In this document: in pieces, positions 1-10,199 of the stretch
Layout: every line of letters begins with the position of its first letter
Numbering within the stretch: the first letter of the stretch is position 1
Source of the DNA: Clarkia xantiana subsp. parviflora
Taxonomy: Eukaryota; Streptophyta; Magnoliopsida; Myrtales; Onagraceae
Direction: 5' to 3'
Length of the DNA stretch: 64,000 bases
Assembly: GCA_036873135.1 (NCBI GenBank)
Contig: JAPTYO010000008.1
Span: 29,600,761 to 29,664,760, forward strand
The notes under the pieces: generated by a model
Seen by the model: only the letters and a program-made list of their open reading frames with translations
Database searches by the model: none
Told to the model about the DNA's origin: nothing
Program-made: the position numbers and the translations under genes

Positions 1-37
<37 letters not shown>
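1..37. repeat. (AT)n microsatellite at the window edge
   Basis: Uninterrupted AT dinucleotide repeat running in from the left edge, so its true length is not visible. Confidence 0.95.
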
Positions 38-39
<2 letters not shown>

Positions 40-459
40 TAGTGTCAGACCCTAAAAATCCGACCTACGGCGAATTACGTTTTGAAAACGTGCAATTTTA
101 AAAGAGTCGCCACTAGTTAATTAAAAGGCTAACTAGAATCCTAAATTACCTAAGCGAATAACGAATTAAACAGCTAGGCATTAAATCGGTCTACGATTAG
201 AAATTCGAGTTCGGGGGTTCTATTACAAATAAAAAATATAATTTTTAACTACGCCATTTTGGTACTCAATTCACTTAATTACCATATTACTTTTTACAGA
301 TATGTGACTCCGAATTAAATAAAACAAGTTAAATAAATATTGAATTATACTACTTAGAAACTATTGTCAACGAACCAACCAATGGAATCTAAAATTATCA
401 AAACATGCTCACTTAAATTATAACATGTTACCTCACATATACATACACATGACTTAAAC
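38..459. other. AT-rich non-coding stretch, probably old repeat or intron
   Basis: No coding frame of note. The part around 45-200, with phrases such as 'gagtcgccact' and 'gcgaattacg', resembles repeat sequence scattered in many plant genomes; that is a recollection and was not searched. If the first exon proposed at 2119-2278 is real, this stretch would lie in its first intron. Confidence 0.3.
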
Positions 460-982
460 TAGATAATAGGGGTGAGCATGGTCTGGTCCTGGTCAGGACC
501 AGACCAAGACCATGCAAGACCATTTGTAAATGGTCCTCCTCCAAATGGTCTAGGACCAAACCAGGACCATTTGGACCATTTACAAATGGTCTTGGTCTTT
601 TTGGTTCTGGTTTTGGTCCAGACCATTATGACCATTTTTATTTTTTATGTTTTTTAATTTAATTTAATTTTTTAAAATTTGTCGAATATTATTTTTTAAT
701 AATTTTAAATTGAAAATATGTTTATTATAATTATATATAATAGTTGAGATTGGTGCAATCAATACCTGATAAAGTGTTCAAATAAGTTTTATGGTTATAC
801 GATCCATAAATAACAAATAAGATACTTATCAAATTACGTAACTTGGTGTAACAAAGTTACAATTTCCCTGATATTAGAAAGAAAATAAATCAAACACGAA
901 AATGTAGTATTTTGGCACTTTGCACTTTACAAACATAAGCTTTTCATCTCTCTGTAGCAAGCAACTTCATAAACTAATTATT

Positions 983-1796
983 GAGTTTTTGACCAAATAG
1001 GGTTACATGGACAACCAAATACCAATATTGGCTAGAAAAAAAAAACCAATTACAAATATAGGGCTGGCCGGGTTGGGGGAACCCGACCAAGTGAGTTCCA
1101 AAATTAGACTTCACTTGGCCGGGTTTCCCCAACCCGGCCAACTGATTTTTTTTTTTTTTGGAAAACTGAAAAAAAAAAAAAAAAATTGGATCTCACTTGG
1201 CCGGGTCGCCCCAACCCGGCCAAATATGTATTTTTTTCTTATGTTTTTTTTTTATAGAAATTGTAAAAATTAATGGTTTTGTAAATTTTTTTCTAAAAAA
1301 CCTACTGGAAATGGTGAACCCTAGAGGGAAATTGACAGACATTTGCCGTTTACCAATTTTTGTTAAAAAATTACAAAACTACTAATTTTATATTTTTTCG
1401 AACTCATTTGGCCGGGTTCCCACAACCCGGCCAAGTAGTGTTTCTTTTTTTTTTCTCAAAATTAATTAATTGCGATGTCAACAACCCACAACCAAATTCT
1501 CTAATAGGTTTTTTAGAAAAAAAAAATTACAAAACCATTATTTTTTACAACTTCTATTAAAAAAACAAAAAAAAAACAGGGAAAAAAAACGAAAAAAAAA
1601 AACATATTTTGCCGGGTTGGGGGAACCCGGCCAAATGAGTTCCAATTTTTTTTTTTTTTTTTTCCGAAAAAAAAAAATAAAAAATTCAGTGTGCCGGGTT
1701 CCCCCAACCCGGCCAACCCTATATTTGTAATTAGTTTTTTTTCTAGCCTATATTTGTATTTTGTTGTCCATGTAAATCTATTTTGGTCAAAAACTC
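983..1796. mobile_element. MULE-type MITE nested in the hAT element
   Basis: Long imperfect terminal inverted repeats of roughly 90 bp begin GAGTTTTTGACCAAA on the left and end TTTGGTCAAAAACTC on the right. They are flanked by a perfect 9-bp duplication CTAATTATT (974-982 and 1797-1805), the Mutator-like size. The interior holds poly(A)/poly(T) runs and six GC-rich palindromes of about 26 bp. There is no coding capacity. It is younger than the hAT element that contains it. Confidence 0.85.
1063..1716. repeat. Six dispersed GC-rich palindromes
   Basis: Copies of a near-perfect palindrome (TTGGCCGGGTT, short spacer, AACCCGGCCAA) lie at about 1063-1090, 1115-1141, 1197-1223, 1408-1434, 1608-1634 and 1691-1716. 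Poly(A) or poly(T) tracts separate them. The outermost pair belongs to the terminal inverted repeats of the MITE; the other four are internal. Confidence 0.9.
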
Positions 1797-2118
1797 CTAA
1801 TTATTCAGCTAATCTAATGTTTCTCAAGTTTGCTCTCGACGCTCAGCGGAGGTTTTAACTTTTATTATAAATTATTATTTCCAGTTTTTTTTTTAATAAT
1901 ACAATGGTCTTAATGGTCCTAAATGGTCTCAAATGGTCTTTATGGTCTTGGACCGAAATTAAGACCAGGACCAATTAAGACCAATAAAAGAAGACCATTG
2001 GTCTTGGTCCTAAACGGTCTTGGGCTAATGGTCTTGGTCTTGGGCGGTCTTGAGCTCGGTTATGGTCTTGCTAGACCGTTGCTCACCCCTAGTAGATAAT
2101 ATGCATCAAACTATATAC

Positions 2119-2278
2119 CTGGGAGTTGAGCAACAATTCTAAATGGAACAAGCATCAAATATTTGGAACTGAGGGACAAGAATTGCTGGTTGAAGGGATG
2201 GAATGAACGAAAAGGGGCATGGAGTATTGGTTGGAACATCGGCGATCGGATCGGATCGGAGGAGAGTGGAGTGGCCAT
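2119..2278 (-). CDS. Possible first coding exon of a minus-strand gene running off the left edge
   Basis: On the minus strand a TATA box (TATATAAATAG, 2335-2345) is followed after about 55-65 bp by an ATG at 2278. An open frame of 53 codons then runs to a good splice donor, CCCAG|GTATAT, at 2119. The peptide begins MATPLSSDPIRSP, is rich in Ser, Pro, Phe and Leu and low in acidic residues, and could be an organelle-targeting leader; that is inference from composition. The next exons would lie left of the hAT element and outside the window. I do not recognise the protein, and chance is a real alternative. Confidence 0.4.
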
Positions 2279-2334
2279 GTCGTGGAACTTCGATGGAAGG
2301 TTGGTGGTGGAATTGCTACTAAGATGATCTGCCA

Positions 2335-2345
2335 CTATTTATATA
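2335..2345 (-). promoter_or_regulatory. TATA box upstream of the exon at 2119-2278
   Basis: TATATAAATAG on the minus strand, 57 bp upstream of the ATG, placing a transcription start near 2305-2315. The assignment depends on the exon being real. Confidence 0.4.
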
Positions 2346-2865
2346 ATAATAATATAACACATGTATACGAATATATATTAATCAATAATATTATGAGTAA
2401 CATAAGAACATAACAACTTGCTTAATCACTTATATCCTTTTCAGTCGATTTCTCCTCGATGTCTGCTTTTTTTCCCAATCTAAACATAGACCACTATTTA
2501 TAATACTTAGATCTAGTCTAATTAAGCAGTAAATTACACTGATTTATTCTCCTAATATACTCTAAATATTCTAAATACTTAATACAAATATTCAGAAAAT
2601 ATACACTGCAATAAATACAGATAACTATCCTAATATTGATCTGAGCATCTTTGGAAGCTTCGCGACTTGCCAAATTTAGACATTTCCTCATTTAGGTGCG
2701 CCACACGTCACGCGAGTTGCGCGTGGTCCAAAATTAGGTGTTTACAGATAGATTCAGACTCTTATATTTATTTGCGAGTTTATCATAAAATTGAAAAAAA
2801 ATTTATGTCAGCTACAAGAAAAGGAGCAATACATGGTTCCCTCATTCATTCAGAACTTAGAAGTA
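2346..2865. other. AT-rich intergenic sequence, no feature seen
   Basis: Low-complexity AT-rich DNA without an extended open frame, inverted repeat or array that I can support. Confidence 0.5.
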
Positions 2866-3228
2866 AGGCTGGCGATGGTGAGGGTATGGTGAATGTAGCA
2901 CTAATACCATAACCATACTATATTTTTTCCGCTCATACCATAACCATAATCATAACCATTGTGGTTATGATTCTTCGTACCATAACCATAACCATGGTTT
3001 TTCACCGCGGTTAAACCATTTAACCATAAACATTAAAAATAATAATACAACACCATTTGTTTCATACACGCAATCCAAATTAAACACACATTCGTTTTTT
3101 CATACACGAAATCCAAATTAAACATAATGTCATCGTTTTACTTGATTAAAGAGCATTTTTTTCAATTGGCTATCACTTGAGATCCTCAATGGCCATCACT
3201 TCCGATAGAGGTAACCTAATAAGAAATA

Positions 3229-3987
3229 TGTTGGATCACGAGCGAAGCTCCGTTACGTCCTTGACGGAAAGCTTGGACTCCTGGGCTCCGCGTAATCCTG
3301 CAAAAGGGGATGACCTGGGTGGTGACCCAGAATCCCTCTCCGATGCTTAAATGAGTACGGTGATCAATGGGGGGTAAGCACAAGAGTATAAGTTCGTCTT
3401 AGATGCTGGTTTTCTGAGGTAACTTCCTCCTTTATATAGGAGGGGAAGTTACTCAGTTACCTGTTACTGCGCCTGTCAGTTTTACCCATGATTCCGTGTA
3501 TCTCGCCACGATTCCGCATATCTCGGTCGGGATTCCGTATATCTCGCCCCACGCTCCGCGTATCATACCCGTACTCCGCGTATCTCGGGCACGCCCTGCG
3601 TATCTCGGGGGATTTATCTTTATCTCTAACCGTCTCCCACTACTTTATCTAGTAGGCGGGTTTCTCGGTCTTTATCCTCTGATCACAAGTTCCGACTCCT
3701 GTCGAAGACTCCAGAGTTGTCTCATTCTAGATCACCACCCAGGACCTTCAGTCTCTACGGGACAGGTCCAGCCTCTGCGGGGCTTTATTATCGGGGCCTT
3801 TACTAAGGCATATCGGGGCCTACTCAGAGGCTTCTTGCCGGGAGCATTCAGCTCCTTTATCGGGACCGCTGAAATCGGGACCCTTCGTACTGGGCCTCTG
3901 GGCCTTCCAGGCTTTCACGAGGCCCATTGGACCTACTCGCCGTCCATTGGCTGTTAACGGGGTTGACGATTACATCGGAACCCATCA
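3229..3987 (-). repeat. 3' LTR of the Tat element
   Basis: A 759-bp TG...CA repeat, almost identical to 10200-10957. The short open frame at 3496-3957 occurs at the same place in both LTRs and runs opposite to the element, so it is unlikely to be a gene. Confidence 0.95.
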
Positions 3988-4000
3988 TTTGCCCCCAAGA
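3988..4000 (-). promoter_or_regulatory. Polypurine tract of the Tat element
   Basis: On the minus strand TTGGGGGCAAA directly precedes the TG of the 3' LTR. This is the expected plus-strand primer of reverse transcription. Confidence 0.7.
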
Positions 4001-4049
4001 CATGGGGGACTTTTAGTTCGTCGTGTCTTCCAATTTCAGACCTCCTGAC

Positions 4050-4548
4050 CTCATCGTTGGAGGCTTTTGTCTCCATACCTCCCGATACTGCCGTCGGAGG
4101 CTTTTGTCTTCATTCCTCCCGATACTGCCGTCGGAGGCTTTTGTCTTCATACCTCCTGATACCGCCGTCGGAGGCTTTTGTTTTCATACCTCCCGATACC
4201 GCCGTCGGAGGCTTTTGTCTTCGTACCTCCCGATACCGCCGTCGGAGGCTTTTGTCTTCGTACCTCCCGATACCGCCGTCGGAGGCTTTTGTCTTCGTAC
4301 CTCCCGATACCGCCGTCGGAGGCTTTTGTCTTCGTACCTCCCGATACCGCCGTCGGAGGCTTTTGTCTTCATACCTCCCGATACCGCCGTCGGAGGCTTT
4401 TGTTTTCATACCTCCCGATACCGCCGTCGGAGGCTTTTGTCTTCATACCTCCCGATACCGCCGTCGGAGGCTTTTGTCTTCATACCTCCCGATACTGCCG
4501 TCGGAGGCTTTTGTCTTCATTCCTCCCGATACTGCCGTCGGAGGCTTT
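4050..4548. repeat. 37-bp tandem array in the 3' region of the Tat element
   Basis: About 13 head-to-tail copies of a 37-bp unit containing 'ggaggcttttgtcttc' and 'cctcccgatac', differing by a few substitutions. The period is not a multiple of three and the unit has no stop codon in several frames, so long spurious open frames appear on both strands. Arrays of this kind are known from 3' regions of Tat-lineage elements. Confidence 0.95.
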
Positions 4549-4855
4549 TACCTTGGGTACAATTCTTGAATATGACTCTCCCAATTCTTCGGTCCATCAC
4601 TTAAGATGACTTCATACACCCTTCCGATGCTTCACAAGGACTTACCACTTAAGGTTTCTCATCCATACCATTTAAGGTGATTTCATACGTCCTTCGCGAC
4701 GTTTTTCTCGGGACTTCACCACTTAAAGTTTCTTGTCCATGCCGTTCAAGGCAATTTCGCACATCACTTAAGATGATTTTTCACACCCCCTAGGGCTTTT
4801 ACCGCGCCAAATCTGACGACTTTAATCGTACCCTTTAAGGGCTTTTTTCGTACCT

Positions 4856-5110
4856 GTTAAGGCTTTTGGCCGCATCATATAGACGACTTACGCGGACCTG
4901 TTAAGGCTTTTTCGCACCCGTTAAGGCTTTTGGCCGCATCATATAGACGACTTACGCGGACCCATTAGGGCCTTTTCGTACCTAGGCTTTTGGTTGCATC
5001 ATATAGACGACTTACATGTACCCCGTAGGGCTTTTGTCCGTACCCGTTAAGGCTTTTGGCCGCATCATATAGACGACTTACGCATACCCCGTAGGGCTTT
5101 TTCGTACCTC
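4856..5110. repeat. Degenerate ~62-bp tandem repeat in the Tat 3' region
   Basis: Four imperfect units share 'ggcttttggccgcatcat' and 'atagacgactta', with spacing near 62 bp. The phrase 'aggctttt' is shared with the 37-bp array, so the two may have a common origin. Confidence 0.8.
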
Positions 5111-5187
5111 GGAAGGCTTTTATCGCGTCCTTCAGGACGTCTTAATCGGATCGATAGATAACTTGCGCCATTCGCGGCGACTTAATA

Positions 5188-6042
5188 TCAAACATGATAC
5201 TTCTTCAAGTGTTCGCCACTGAAGGAATGCTTCAACGTCTTGCCATCAAGGTCCTCTAGCTTGTATGCATTCGGGGCTGGCATCCCTACGATCTTGTAAG
5301 GTCCCTCCCATTTCGGCGATAGCTTGTTGATCCGATCTTGATGAACGAACTCGTTCCTCCGCCAAAAAAGTTCTCCCACGAAGAATTGTCGGGACTTGAC
5401 ACGCCGATTATAATATCGGGCTGTTGCCAGACGCATTCGGGCCTGGACTTCATCAGCCTTCCATCTCTTCTCCTCGAGTAGGTCTAAGTCCAGACGTCTC
5501 ATTTCCTCATTTGTCAGAGGCTCGTAATATTTCGCGCGGTGGGACGCCACCGCTATCTCCACGGGAGCGACTGCCTCCGTGCCATAAACCAGGCCAAACG
5601 GAGTTTCTCCTGTTGACTGCTTGGGTGTTGTTCTCACGGCCCACAGCACGTTCTCGAGCTCATCAAGCCAATGGCCCTGCAAGGCGTAGACTCTCTTCTT
5701 CAAGCCATCCATCACGATCTTGTTGGCTGATTCTACTTGGCCATTGGTCTGAGCATGGCGGACTGAAGCGGTCCGATGCTCTATGTTCAATTCCTCCAGG
5801 TACTCCTTCAACTGAGCCCCATTGAACGGAGGGCCATTGTCGCTGACCAGCACTCGAGGAACCCCATACCGGGATATGATCTGAGTTTGAAGGAACTTGA
5901 GGATCTGCTGTCCTGTCGTCTTGGCCAATGCCTTAGCCTCTATCCATTTCGAGAAGTAATCGATGGCCACGAGCAAATACTTGCACTGACTTTTCGCTTG
6001 GGGAAGAGGTCCCACCAAGTCAATCCCCCATTGCGCGAAGGG
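5188..6042 (-). pseudogene. Integrase catalytic core and C-terminus (Tat)
   Basis: The frame encodes an rve-type core. The first Asp is in 'AIDYFSKW', the second in 'VSDNGPPF' and the Glu in 'NGQVESAN', so the D,D,E triad is visible. It is followed by the HRTASVRHAQTNG segment and a C-terminal region ending in 'WEGPYKIV' and 'LKKYHV'. It would insert cDNA into the chromosome. It continues in frame from 6043-6537 but is separated by a TGA where related proteins have Trp, so a point nonsense mutation splits the zinc-binding domain from the core. Confidence 0.9.
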
Positions 6043-6537
6043 TCATGCACTCCTGATGGGCATTAAGTCCGGGGCGGGAGCCACGATGTTTGGAGTGTAC
6101 CTCTGGCATGCATCACAGGATCGGACCATTGCTGTCGCCTCCTTGTTCATCGAAGGCCAATAGTAGCCCAAGTTCAGCGCCTTCCTCACAAGAGATCGGG
6201 CCCCCTCATGACAGGCCGCGACTCCCTCGTGTAGCTCCCTCAGGATCCGATTCGTGTCAGGTTCCGCCACGCATTTTAGAAAAGGCTTCACATGCCCCTT
6301 CTTGTATAATTGGTTGTCCACCATCGCGTAGTCGTTCGCGATTCGACGCAGCCTGACAGCTGCCACATCATCGTCGGGGAGTGCCCCCGTAGTCAGATGG
6401 GTGACCATCGGGGTCATCCAAGTAGGCTTCTCTTCTTCCTCCGATCCTGTCTCAATAGCGCAGATCTCCGCCGGATCAATGTTTGAGATAATCACCTTCT
6501 CTAGAAAATGCACCTTCCGATTCTCTTCGGGGGCCAC
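6043..6537 (-). pseudogene. Integrase N-terminal zinc-binding domain (Tat)
   Basis: It encodes the linker after RNase H and the H2C2 zinc finger: the His pair lies in 'RELHEGVAACHEG' and the Cys pair in 'SCDACQRY'. It ends at a TGA (6043-6045) directly before the in-frame integrase core. The mutation is a single G-to-A relative to the Trp codon expected in the family. Short direct repeats just upstream, around 6598-6640, show that this part of the pol region has been locally rearranged. Confidence 0.85.
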
Positions 6538-6775
6538 TCCCAGAGCGAATTTGCTTAAGGCGTCTGCCTCCGCATCCTTGGGATCGCCTTCGATGTCGAA
6601 GCTTTTGAAGCTTTCGCCTCGATGTCGAAGCTTTTGAAGCTTCCCTTCAAAGTCTGCACCTCGTGCAAATACTTCCTCATTGTCGGGCTCTTGGCTTCAT
6701 AGTTCCCCTGGACTTGATTCACGATCGGCTTCATTGTTGGTGGCCCTAAACGTCAGGGCCAAGGCATATCGCAGG

Positions 6776-6932
6776 GGCTCGCCTCCACCGGGCGGTATCA
6801 ATACGTGGCTCGCCTCCACCGGGTGGTATCAATACGTGGCTCGCCTACACCGGGCGGTATCAATACGTAGCTCGCCTCCAGCGGGCGGTATCAATACGTG
6901 GCTCGCCTCCACCGGGCGGTATCAATACGGGG
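6776..6932. repeat. 31-bp tandem repeat (five units) inside the RNase H region
   Basis: Five units containing 'ggctcgcctccaccgggcgg' and 'tatcaatacgt', with a few substitutions. The array replaces the end of the RNase H reading frame just after the 'WEMYTDGSSS' segment. It is absent from normal RNase H and indicates local slippage or expansion after coding constraint was lost. Confidence 0.93.
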
Positions 6933-7434
6933 CTCGCCCCCGATCCTTCTACACTTGATGAACCATCAGTGTACATCTCCCAAGTATTCTCCTCATTTGG
7001 CTGTTCTGACTGTTCTGCTATCGGGACCTCCATGGTCGGGTTCTTCGCCTTCAAAGTCGGGTTGCCCCCTCTACAGGACCCGCTTCTTCCAGATCGGGTG
7101 CTGTAGACTGCTATGAAGTCCGCCAATGCCTGGCCCTTGATCGACCGTTCAACACCTGGACGATTCATCGCAGCTAATCGGCCGTTCAACACCTGAACCT
7201 CCCGATGGGTTTTCGGAGACTGCATCTCCTCGATTGCTCTCAACTTCTCAGGATTTACCTCAATTCCTCTTTGGCTCACCATAAAGCCCAGGAACTTTCC
7301 CGAGTTCACTCCGAACTTGTCTGGATTCAAACGAACCTGATGAAACTTCATCCGCTCAAACGCCACCGCCAAGTTGCGGACATGGTCTCCCACCTGTCGG
7401 GACTTCACCAACATGTCATCCGCATAGGCTTTGT
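6860..7434 (-). pseudogene. RT C-terminal part and truncated RNase H (Tat)
   Basis: The frame begins at 'DLNKA' and passes directly to 'YADDMLVKS'. The roughly 90 residues that normally lie between these motifs, including the first catalytic Asp, are missing, but the YxDD box is present. It continues through 'GIEVNPEKLRAI' and the connection region, also shortened near 7140, where the word 'ccgttcaacacctg' is duplicated. The start of RNase H ('WEMYTDGSSS', containing its first Asp) follows and then dissolves into the 31-bp array. The product cannot be an active polymerase. Confidence 0.9.
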
Positions 7435-8346
7435 TCAAGTCGCGGAGTCGACATACATCCGCCACTTCCCGTTACTCTTCCTCACCAGGACCGGGTTAGC
7501 GACCCAAGTCTGGAATCGGAGTTCCTTGATGAATCCAGCGTCGAGCAGTCTGCCTACCTCCTGCTGGATCGCGATCCTCTTGTCCGCGCCCATCAGACGC
7601 CTTCTCTGCGCGATAGGTTTGATTGCGGGGTCAATCTTCAGCTCGTGCACTATCACGTCGGGGCTGATTCCTGGCATATCACTTGGTGACCAGGCAAACA
7701 ACTCCTTGAACTCCTTCAGGAGCTCGATCAGCTCTCGGGCTCTTTCTTCCGACAAAGCAGACCCGATCTTCATCTTCCTTCGAGGTCCATCAATCTCAAC
7801 CTCCTTCAGATCCTCCATGGGGGCAGGCCGCCCAAACTCCTCTCGAGGATCGGCATCAGTCTGAAGGACAGTCATGGCTTCCCTCCTTCTTCTTCGGGTA
7901 GCGTTAACATAGCATTTTCGCGATGCCACCTGGTCGCCTTTGACCTCTCCGACCCCATTGTCAGTCGGGAACTTCATCTTCTGGTGGACCGTCGAGGCGA
8001 CTGCCATGAGAGGGTTGATGGTGGTCCTCCCGATGATCGCGTTATATGCCCCCGCGGACTCCACGACGACGAAATCCACGTTTCGCCTCTCCATTTTCCA
8101 GCCACTACCAAACTCTACTGGTAAGGTAATCATTCCCAACGGGTAGGAAGTGGAGCCAGAGAATCCCACCATCGGGAAGTCCACCTGCGTCAGGTCCTTC
8201 TTCGTCTTTCCCATGGCTTCCAGTGCGTCCATGAAAAGAATATCGGAGGAGCTCCCTCCGTCTATCAGGATCCGCTTCATCTCGAATCTACGCCAACTAG
8301 ATCCTCCTTCGAGAACGAAATTACCATTTCCTCCTTCAGGGTCCAC
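7435..8346 (-). pseudogene. Protease and RT N-terminus (Tat)
   Basis: It contains the aspartic protease segment 'ILIDGGSSSDILF' (DGGSS in place of the common DTGSS) and further on 'GRTTINPLMAVAST'. The RT entry region 'GISPDVIVHELKIDP' to 'SNGKWRMYVD' follows. The frame is lost at about 7440 by an apparent 1-bp deletion just before 'DLNKA'. It overlaps the end of gag in another frame, and comparison with the family layout suggests a deletion at the gag-protease join near 8280-8300. Confidence 0.88.
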
Positions 8347-10145
8347 GACCGGGACCGTTTGCCTAGCACCACCGCGGCAGATATGCGAGAAGCGTAGTTC
8401 TCCCGGGAAGCAGAGGTATCTCCTCCCGCCGCCATTCCTCCATGGATGACGTTGATAGTTCCGCTCCTCTCCTTACGGGTACCTGAACCCGAGGCCTCAT
8501 GTTCGACCTTCTTCTTCTTCGGGGATCGATCGCGGGATTTGGAACGGGATCGTGACCGACTTCTGGAACGGGATCGGCACCGACCCCTCCCGACGAACTC
8601 TTTCAGCTTTCCCTTCTGGATCAGCTTTTCAATCTCCTTCTTCAGTTCCCGACAGTTCTCAGTGTCGTGACCATTGGCTCGATGGTAGCGACAGTAACGG
8701 TCAGGACGGCCTCCTAGGAATTCGCCTTCTTTTCTCGGGGGGTATCGAGCGAGACCCTGTCTGTCCATCACAGCTAACACAGAGGTCATTGAGCTATTGA
8801 TGGGAACAGCCCGACCCTCTCGGCTGTCCTTCCTCGGAGGACGCTTGTCTTCTCTTTTATCGGGACGACCACGGTTCCTACTTCCCTCCGACTTGTCGCT
8901 CCCCTTGCGATCATCCGACAGCTTGGACGATGGCTTTCCTCTTACCGACTTCGAGGGATCGAGTTCTCCAGCAGCAATCTTCGACTCTTGGACGTCGATT
9001 TGCTGTTTCACCCTCGCATGCAGGGCCTCCATGCTCCACACAGCCTTCGCGGCTACGCTATGCATCAGGTCGGAACCGTACGGAGCGCTCAAGTTCCTTA
9101 GGAAAGTGCGAATCATCTCTCCCTCCGAGATTTCTTCGTCAATCTCCGCAGCACTAGCAGTGAACCGTTGGTAATAGTATGCCAACGATTCATCGGGCCT
9201 CTGCACCACCTGGGTTAAAGTCCTCACGCTCTTCAGGAGGCGTCTCCGACCTTGATATTGCTTGATGAAGCGATCGTGCATATCAGCCCAACACGTGATG
9301 CTCCATGGCGGAAGGCTGAAGAACCAAGTCATGGCCCTTTCTCCCAGGGTTATCGGGAACAATGAACATATGAGATCATCGTTCGATGTTCGTCCCATAC
9401 AGGCCTGGACGTGCCTCTGCACATGGCGAACTGGGTCCCCCTCACCATCGTACTCCTTGATGGTCGGAATACCTAGCCCAGGCGGGGCTACGGTATCAAT
9501 CAGCCGAGGCACGAAAGGATGGCTGGACCGATCCCTCAGCTCCGATGTCATCTGCTTCTGATCACCCATGCAGATGCTCACGATCTTCACCACCTGATCG
9601 GGGGTGATGGGGCCATTCAGGGGAATTGTCCTATTTTGCACTGGTCCTGGGCCGTCGACCACGAACTTCTCCGGGTGTGCCGGCTCCTTGCCCTTGCTCC
9701 TGGGCGGAACCTCCTGAGCCTCTGGGTCCACCCTCGGCGGGGGTGGTGGTAATTCTTCTCGCGGAGGCAACTCCTCCGCTCTCCTGGCGGCCTCTCTCTT
9801 ATCCAGCAAGGCCTCCATGGCGGCCAAGAACATGGGCATAGCCTCCGCTACTGCCTTGGCCAACTCCGAGTTCGAAGACGACCCTTCTTCCCTTCGCGGG
9901 ACTCCTTCTCTTCCATGGCCCACTGGGTTTGGGGGAGCCTCATCTTCCTCCCTACGCGGGACATCCTGCATGTTCGTCTCAGCGTCTCGGACTGAGACCT
10001 CATAGCCATCACCTTGCCCCCCTGTCTGGGAGAGAACAGGGTTCTCACCTTGTTCAGCAACGCGTTCTGGCAACGGGGAGTTCACAGTTCCTGCGGGACG
10101 AGAACTGCCAGCCTGAACTTGCTTCTTCTTGCCACCACCGGCCAT
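8277..10145 (-). CDS. Gag polyprotein of the Tat element
   Basis: The nucleocapsid/capsid precursor of the retrotransposon. The likely start is the ATG at 10145 (MAGGGKKKQV); the frame is open further up to the primer-binding site but without an ATG. The capsid-type Retrotrans_gag domain lies mid-protein ('AMTWFFSLPPWSI', 'FIKQYQGRR'). A basic linker and the partial zinc-knuckle motif 'YCRYHRANGHDTENC' follow, then an Arg-Ser repeat tract. About 622 residues are uninterrupted, the only complete reading frame in the element, so particles could in principle still form. It ends just before the protease frame. Confidence 0.9.
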   Translation of the reverse strand: MAGGGKKKQVQAGSSRPAGTVNSPLPERVAEQGENPVLSQTGGQGDGYEVSVRDAETNMQDVPRREEDEAPPNPVGHGREGVPRREEGSSSNSELAKAVAEAMPMFLAAMEALLDKREAARRAEELPPREELPPPPPRVDPEAQEVPPRSKGKEPAHPEKFVVDGPGPVQNRTIPLNGPITPDQVVKIVSICMGDQKQMTSELRDRSSHPFVPRLIDTVAPPGLGIPTIKEYDGEGDPVRHVQRHVQACMGRTSNDDLICSLFPITLGERAMTWFFSLPPWSITCWADMHDRFIKQYQGRRRLLKSVRTLTQVVQRPDESLAYYYQRFTASAAEIDEEISEGEMIRTFLRNLSAPYGSDLMHSVAAKAVWSMEALHARVKQQIDVQESKIAAGELDPSKSVRGKPSSKLSDDRKGSDKSEGSRNRGRPDKREDKRPPRKDSREGRAVPINSSMTSVLAVMDRQGLARYPPRKEGEFLGGRPDRYCRYHRANGHDTENCRELKKEIEKLIQKGKLKEFVGRGRCRSRSRSRSRSRSKSRDRSPKKKKVEHEASGSGTRKERSGTINVIHGGMAAGGDTSASRENYASRISAAVVLGKRSRSWTLKEEMVISFSKEDLVGVDSR

Positions 10146-10181
10146 TGATCTGGTAGAAGCTATCTTGACTTTTCGTAAGCT

Positions 10182-10198
10182 TCCCACAGACGGCGCCA
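10182..10198 (-). promoter_or_regulatory. Primer-binding site of the Tat element
   Basis: TGGCGCCGTCTGTGGG on the minus strand, immediately inside the 5' LTR. The TGGCGCC core is common in plant Ty3/gypsy elements and is complementary to a tRNA 3' end. Confidence 0.85.
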
Positions 10199-10199
10199 A

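Larger units (their letters stand above)
468..2092. mobile_element. Non-autonomous hAT-superfamily element
   Basis: The terminal inverted repeats read AGGGGTGAGCA on the left and TGCTCACCCCT(AG) on the right. They are bounded by a perfect 8-bp duplication TAGATAAT at 460-467 and 2093-2100, the hallmark of hAT insertion. The subterminal 150 bp on each side are packed with GGACCA/TGGTCC and 'tggtctt' words in both orientations, as expected for transposase-binding arrays. No transposase frame is present. A second element (983-1796) is nested inside. The insertion lies about 25 bp beyond the splice donor of the proposed exon at 2119-2278. Confidence 0.88.

Noticed and set aside
4023..4609. Overlapping open frames of up to 193 codons on both strands encoding Arg-rich and Ser/Pro-rich repeats
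   Set aside because: They are a by-product of the 37-bp tandem array, which has no stop codon in several frames.
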